Both the position numbers and the translations under genes were made by a program. From NCBI RefSeq assembly GCF_004337985.1, contig NC_043742.1, positions 5,507,259 to 5,571,258 of the forward strand: a stretch of 64,000 bases of DNA. Direction: 5' to 3'. The notes under the pieces are model-generated. The model did not search any database. It saw only the letters and a program-made list of their open reading frames with translations, and was not told the origin of the DNA. The DNA is from Pyricularia pennisetigena (taxonomy: Eukaryota > Ascomycota > Sordariomycetes > Magnaporthales > Pyriculariaceae). Shown piece by piece: positions 58,840 through 64,000 of the stretch (its first letter is position 1; every line of letters starts with the position of its first letter).

Positions 58840-61030
58840 AATATAAAAAATGTTATTTTACTGGTAAAAACCGGGTACGGGAAAAATATAATATTGCAAA
58901 TTATTTCGGTAATTCGCAATAATATTATTATTATCGAAATAATTCTATTAAACAAATTAAAGCAAAAACAATTACGCAATATATAACGTTATCCCGCCGC
59001 AAACCCCAAATTAATCGATTAATTTGTTTTAAACGTAAATAAAAATATGCGGTTTTTATTACCAAAATTAATTTTATTTAATATAACCTTTTTTAAAACC
59101 CGTAAACCGTTTATAAATATACGCACATTTTTTTAAATCCGGAATAAGCCACCAATTACCGATTTTTTAAACTTTTTCGAAACCCTATATTCCATTAACG
59201 TATCGCTTTATTTATTATTAAAAAATTTTATATAATTTTACAATGGAAAGATTTTAAAAAATCGTTTTTTATATTGCGTTTGGTCCGGGCAATTATATTA
59301 GTAAACGTATTTATATTCGGGTATACCGCAATTTTTATAATAAAAATTAAAATTTATATTTTCGACCAATTATATTATAAAAAAATAATACGTTTCGTTA
59401 AAACGCCTTTTAACCGACCCGAAATTACAATTATAATACAATATTTGGAACGTAAAACTTTTATTAATAATTACCGGCGCCTCCTATTTCTAATAGGGAA
59501 TATTATATTATTATCCGCCACCCGTATTTTTAAAACTATTATATATATAAACGCCAGGAACCGCATTATCCAAATACGCCAATTCCTAATAAAAAACCTC
59601 GTATTTAGGAAATTTATTAAACGAAACGCAACCGATATAATTATCCGGTATAATGCATTTACACCTAAAATCGATAAAATTAAAATTTACGTAAAATTTT
59701 TTAAACCGGATTTTAAAATTTGTATTATATTTTCCATTTTATTTTTGGGTATAAATATAAATATACCTAATATAAAACGTATAATATAATACGGCGCGTT
59801 AATATTAAACGACCCCGTAAACCTATGGTAAAAATTCGGACGAACCGCACGCGGGCCTAACCGTAAAAAAACCGTATATTTTTTTGCGCCCTATTAATAT
59901 TTCGATACGCAGGGGTCCATCGCTAAATACAAACTAATTAAGCCAAAATTATTAACCAAATTAACCAAATAACCTATAATATTACGAAAAAACGCTAAAA
60001 ATTTACAAATTACCCATTTAAATTTTTTAACGTATTTATAAACGCGGTTATTCCCCATTAACCTTCCATATATCGTTAAATTTAATTTAAACGATAATAA
60101 CCGGGCAAAAACGTCGGAATTATTATAAACCGGTTTTTTGGGTATATTTAAACCACGCGTTCCGCCCCATTAAACGCAATAAAAAATAATAAATAGGAAA
60201 AAATTAAAAAAAAAAGCGCCAAATATATAAATTTTTACCAACGTTAAATATTTTCGACGAATTATATTAAATTTTATACAGGAAACGAACTTATTTTTTA
60301 TAATAAATTAATTTGAAAATTGTTGCAACGCCTGCGTCCACCAAATTGGAGTTTTACCCGCATTCCCCCCCAAAAAGCAGCCAATTAAAATACCCAGGAA
60401 AAATTCCAAAAAAGGTTATATATTTAAACAATTGGATAAATAGGGTACCCATTTTGCAATAACCATTTTTTACCCAAATCCGCGGCGGTTATACGATTTA
60501 CCATCCCAGTTAGTATTACCTAAACCAATAATTTTTAATATCGTTAAAAAATTCGTCCATTTTTATAACCGGGAATGGACGAAAAACGATTTGCTGGAAA
60601 ATATTCCAAATTTACAATTAATTAAATAATTTAAACAATATAGCGATTATTTCGTTATTTAATTCCCAGTAATATACGAAAGTAGGATACGAAATTACGC
60701 CTCCTGTTTGCATAAATAACAAAAAAAAGGCGGCGGAATTAAAACACGGTAACACTTTAAAAAACGATAAATATAATTATTAATTATTCGGGAAAATAAA
60801 CTAATAAACGCCGACGAACGAATTAAACGGTATTATAATTATAGATTAAAATGTTGGTTAGCGTTAACGGTTGCAAAAATATTTAATATAAAAACGCCTA
60901 TAAATTTATAACCCAAAAGTTAAAAGGCGATTAAGGTCAAATCCTAATTAAATTGAATAACGTACCCTAAATTATAAAAGGGTTAAGCGATAAAAAAAGC
61001 GACGCCGAATTGGATTAATTAGGGGGGGAG
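58840..61030 (+). pseudogene. RIP-degraded RecQ-type DNA helicase gene
   Basis: Plus-strand text carries the RecQ motifs in order. A degenerate Walker A, VKTGYGKN, lies at about 58864-58890; the final Asn is one G-to-A change from Ser. Next come IALFIIKKF..LQWKDFKK (about 59195-59250), in the place of the DExH box, and IFGYTAIF (about 59311), motif III. ININIPNIKRII*YG (about 59757-59795) is motif V, and LW*KFGRTARG (about 59837) is motif VI. A RecQ zinc-binding block follows with FRRIILNF (about 60252) and CCNAC (about 60320-60335). TAA codons stand where Gln is expected, as RIP of CAA would give. The frame changes once before 59195, by intron or indel. It recalls subtelomeric RecQ helicases (TLH) of Magnaporthe, but may belong to another mobile element. 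Not functional. Confidence 0.75.
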
Positions 61031-61880
61031 GATTAAATAGCGTAAGGTATATAATTGTTAAATACCAAAATCTTTAATTAACGGCCTAAATAAAACGACC
61101 AAATATTAAATAATAATAATTATTACGTAAATTAAAAACCTGGATTATATATAAGCTGGTACGGCGTAACGGCGCCCCGATTAAAAATAAAAGGGTTCGA
61201 TATTGCGAATTGTAATAACTATTACGGCTAAATTCCGGAAATTTTGGCGTTTCCATTTTGATTTTATTTTATTAGCAAAAAGCCCCATACGTAAACCTAA
61301 TTATAAATACCTCCTTTTTTATTTTTATTAGCTTGTTTTTTTTTTTACAATAAAAACCTTTTTCCCGGCCGCCAAATTCTTTTTATAATAATTAATAAAA
61401 GATTGTAACGATTAAACCAACGTTTAATTTTTAACTAATAAACGTAACAATTATTATAATCGCAAAATTGTTTTAGCAAATATTGCAAACACATTCGTTA
61501 AAAAACTTGATTAAAACATTTTTAATTGGATAAAACTATTTATATTTTACCTACTTAAACAGGTATTAACCCAGTCGTAACGAAGGTAAATTATAATTAG
61601 CGCCCCTGTATCGTAAGGGTACCTTTTACCCGGTTAGGTCCGGGGCGGATTAATTAATTTTATTATAATAATAATTACAATAATTGCTTTAATTCGCCAA
61701 AAACCGTGATAATTGTTACAATTACGTTCCTTTATTATTATAGTTCCTAAAAAACGCCAAAAAGGTAAAATTTCCGCCCAAATCACCACTAAATTTACGT
61801 TGAAATATATATCCAATAATGCTAAATTACCTGTTTACCTAATAACCACACCATAAAAAAAAACGCGGACAAAAAAAATA
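61031..61880. repeat. AT-rich RIP-affected DNA, nothing identified
   Basis: No protein motif could be read in any frame. A short stretch of higher G/C at 61600-61650 (GGGTACCTTTTACCCGG and TCCGGGGCGG) may be a boundary between two repeats. Confidence 0.5.
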
Positions 61881-62852
61881 AACCAATATTTTAAAAATTT
61901 GGAAAATTACGACGCGGATACTGCAATTATTTTAAAATTAAATTTTGCTCGGTTGGACCGTTTTACATTACAGGGTTATTTGGATGCAACCGGAATCCCC
62001 CTAAATTTTCCCCCCATTTTTAATAATAATAATAATAATAATTAAAATAATATTAATATAAATTCCGGCGATAATAAATTTACCCCCGCCCCCGTCGATA
62101 AAGATGGAAATAATACCGATATAGACGCCGGCAATAACGAATTTACCCCCGCCCCCGTCGATTATAATAACGACGATATTTATATAGGCGAAAACGATAA
62201 CCAATTTACCCCCGCGTCCGCCAATAAAGGCGATAATAATATTAATATGGACGATAATTATAACGAACCTGCCCCGGATTTAGATAACCGCCAATTGCAA
62301 ATTCCTTTAGCATTTTTTAAACCATTTATTAACGTATTATCCCCGTTATTAAAAAACCCCAAAAACCGGCCCCTTGCATTATAACCGGAAATTATTATTA
62401 ACCCGGTACCCGCGCCATTAAATAGGCCGCCCGTACCCCGTATATACAAAACCACCACCGTTCGGTTAGCTAAAGCTAACCTTATTTCGGTATCGCGGAC
62501 GTAACCCAAATTTAATTTAACGCTAAATAATGGATTAATAAATTTCGTATAACCCGAATATTATTTCCCATTATATAAAAATATGGATTTCCTGGATCGT
62601 TTGCCCGTCCCGTTATAAAAATATTTTCAATTGGGTAAAAACCAATCCGTATCGGCGATAATTATTACAATTTGGCGTAGGGTAAAAAATATAAATATTA
62701 CCAAAATAGTTCGTATTATACCCCATTTAAATTATATTAATTGTTTTAAATTTAATAATAATATTAACCCGCCCGCCTGGTTCGGTCGCGGAAATAATAT
62801 TTTCCGCAATACGAACGAAACCCCAATCGCCCAAACCCCTAAACGTTTTTAA
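61881..62852 (+). pseudogene. Degenerate unknown ORF with 21-residue tandem repeats
   Basis: One plus frame about 324 codons long, broken only by RIP-type TAA/TAG. It begins NLENYDADTA...LNFARLDRFTLQGYLDATG, continues through an Asn run into four repeats centred on FTPAPVD, then has AFFKPFINVLSPLL, and finishes with IPHLNYINCFKF and FGRGNNIFRN before a TAA at 62850. No family was recognised. It lies downstream of the helicase on the same strand and could be a second gene of the same element. Stop codons and the A/I/N/K-rich composition show that it is decayed. Confidence 0.5.
62077..62290 (+). repeat. 63-bp tandem repeat, about 3.4 copies, in frame
   Basis: AATTTACCCCCGC-like starts occur at 62077, 62140, 62203 and, degenerate, at 62266: an exact 63-bp spacing. 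Each unit gives about 21 residues with the core FTPAPVD or FTPASAN, followed by Asp/Asn-rich text. The G/C-rich core survived RIP because it contains few CA/TG dinucleotides. Confidence 0.92.
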
Positions 62853-64000
62853 TCCGCTATTGGCGTCGCCGCAGCAAAAACACGCGTTAATAACCAAATT
62901 TTAATATACCATTTTAATAATAATTCGTCGAATATAAATAAGGTAATGGTCGTATTTGGTTACGAAACGACAAATGCTTTAATATAATATATTAATATAA
63001 CAGGTTAATATTTCTTTTTATTGGATTGCGATAATTATTACAATTTTTGCATTAATATATCCTATTATTTTTTATATTATAACAATTATTACAATTTTTT
63101 GCGGTAATACCAAACAATTACTGCTATAATATAATAATTATTACAATTTGGTTTTTACCCTTTTATATATTTTGGGATAACGGGCACAATTTTAATCATT
63201 GGTTGATTTATTTTTAATCGCCGACGTATTTGGCTTTTTAATTTATTTTAAAATAAATAATCCCGGTAAACAAATTAAAAACAATAAAATGCCCGTTTGG
63301 TAAAAAACCTTAATTTCCGTACCGGATATATTTAACGACAGGGGTATTAAACCTATTTTCGATAATATGGCAAATCGGCGTCGCTTACCCCTTATCCCCC
63401 CTTTTATCCGTTAAAACGACATTAACCTCCCCGGGTTAAAAATATTCGCAAACAAATTTAAACCGGTTATAATTCCCACAATTTTCGCCACGATATTAAT
63501 TTACCTGCGGATAATAACCACCGGATTTAACTTTAAAAACGGTAATTTAAAATTTAAAACCGTTAACCCTGGACCATATATATGTAGCGGTTACCATATC
63601 GACGATTAGTTTAAAATTTATTATTATTTTTTTTATTTTATTTTTCGCCGGTAAAGAAAAATCGTTATTGGAAATAAAAAAAGTTTTAACGATTTTGGTG
63701 GAAATTGCCGCAACCCTTTTAAATTTAATATCGAATAATTTTCCACTTTATTTATTATCGCCGATTATATAATTATCGCCGATAACGTTATCGTTTTAAA
63801 TAATTTGCATTTAATGTAATTTTAACATCGTTTGGTTACCCGTTCGCGAACCGACCAAACCATCGACGTCGCCAATTTGTTTAGTTTTAACCGCGCCTGT
63901 TACAATCAAACGATAATAATATTCGTTATTAATATTTAATCCCGTTTTAAACCCATTAAGGTCGGACGGTTGAAAAAGAAAAAAAAACGCACAAATTAAA
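62853..64000. repeat. AT-rich RIP-affected DNA to the window edge, nothing identified
   Basis: No protein motif was recognised. AATTATTACAATTT-like text recurs around 62660, 63035, 63082 and 63138. Near 63890-63990 the DNA has more G/C and a frame reading TIDVANLFSFNRACYNQT, without a match. The block continues beyond the window. Confidence 0.5.

Noticed and set aside
63890..63930. TGTTACAATCAAACGA resembling the gypsy LTR start
   Set aside because: Similarity does not continue beyond about 16 bases.
1..64000. CRISPR arrays, bacterial operons, riboswitches
   Set aside because: None seen. The intron structure and RIP pattern are fungal, and the repeats found lack CRISPR spacing.

Overview
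The window reads as nuclear DNA of a filamentous ascomycete (Sordariomycete). Genes have short 50-200 bp introns with GTAAGT/GTGAGT-type donors, CT(A/G)AC-like branch sites and CAG/TAG acceptors. Repeats show repeat-induced point mutation (RIP): CA/TG dinucleotides are largely replaced by TA while CG is kept. A 7.25-kb chromodomain Ty3/gypsy element with a W-x2-C-x4-C-x2-H motif between nucleocapsid and protease resembles, from memory, Pyret of Magnaporthe/Pyricularia. Magnaporthales is therefore the best guess, but it is an inference.

Layout. (1) 1-8850 is a RIP-degraded AT-rich block. A complete LTR retrotransposon (896-8148, minus strand, 455-bp LTRs, 5-bp target duplication) sits inside a pogo/Fot1-like DNA transposon (plus strand). 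The DNA transposon had itself inserted at a TA in the last recognisable exon of a sugar-transporter gene (8851-10271), now a pseudogene. (2) 10.3-57.7 kb is an ordinary-GC gene island. It holds a small secreted protein (14154), a P-type Ca2+-ATPase (18271), a four-helix membrane protein with a disordered tail (26333), two divergent paralogous small secreted proteins around an assembly gap (28757 and 30352), a Dal5-like MFS transporter (31798), a secreted alkaline phosphatase (34048), a CoA-binding-fold protein (40288), isocitrate lyase (42539), a NASP/Sim3-type histone chaperone (45062), a Ste6-like full ABC transporter (47168), a PBDC1-family protein (53388) and a DHA1-type MFS transporter (55824). 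Gene-poor stretches within it carry long poly-A/T tracts, short tandem repeats and a less mutated LTR relic (39809-40083). (3) 57.8-64 kb is a second RIP block. It holds a 184-bp tandem duplication, a decayed RecQ-type helicase gene and a decayed unknown reading frame with 63-bp (21-residue) tandem repeats.

The island genes do not form one pathway. Isocitrate lyase is glyoxylate-cycle metabolism, the phosphatase and Dal5-like transporter are nutrient scavenging, the Ca2+-ATPase is calcium homeostasis, and the Ste6-like transporter is a candidate lipopeptide pheromone exporter. Three short secreted proteins next to repeat-rich, gene-poor DNA are candidate effectors. The most unusual material is the nested, RIP-inactivated transposon stack on the left and the decayed helicase-plus-repeat locus on the right. 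Exon coordinates were derived by hand from splice signals and frame continuity.
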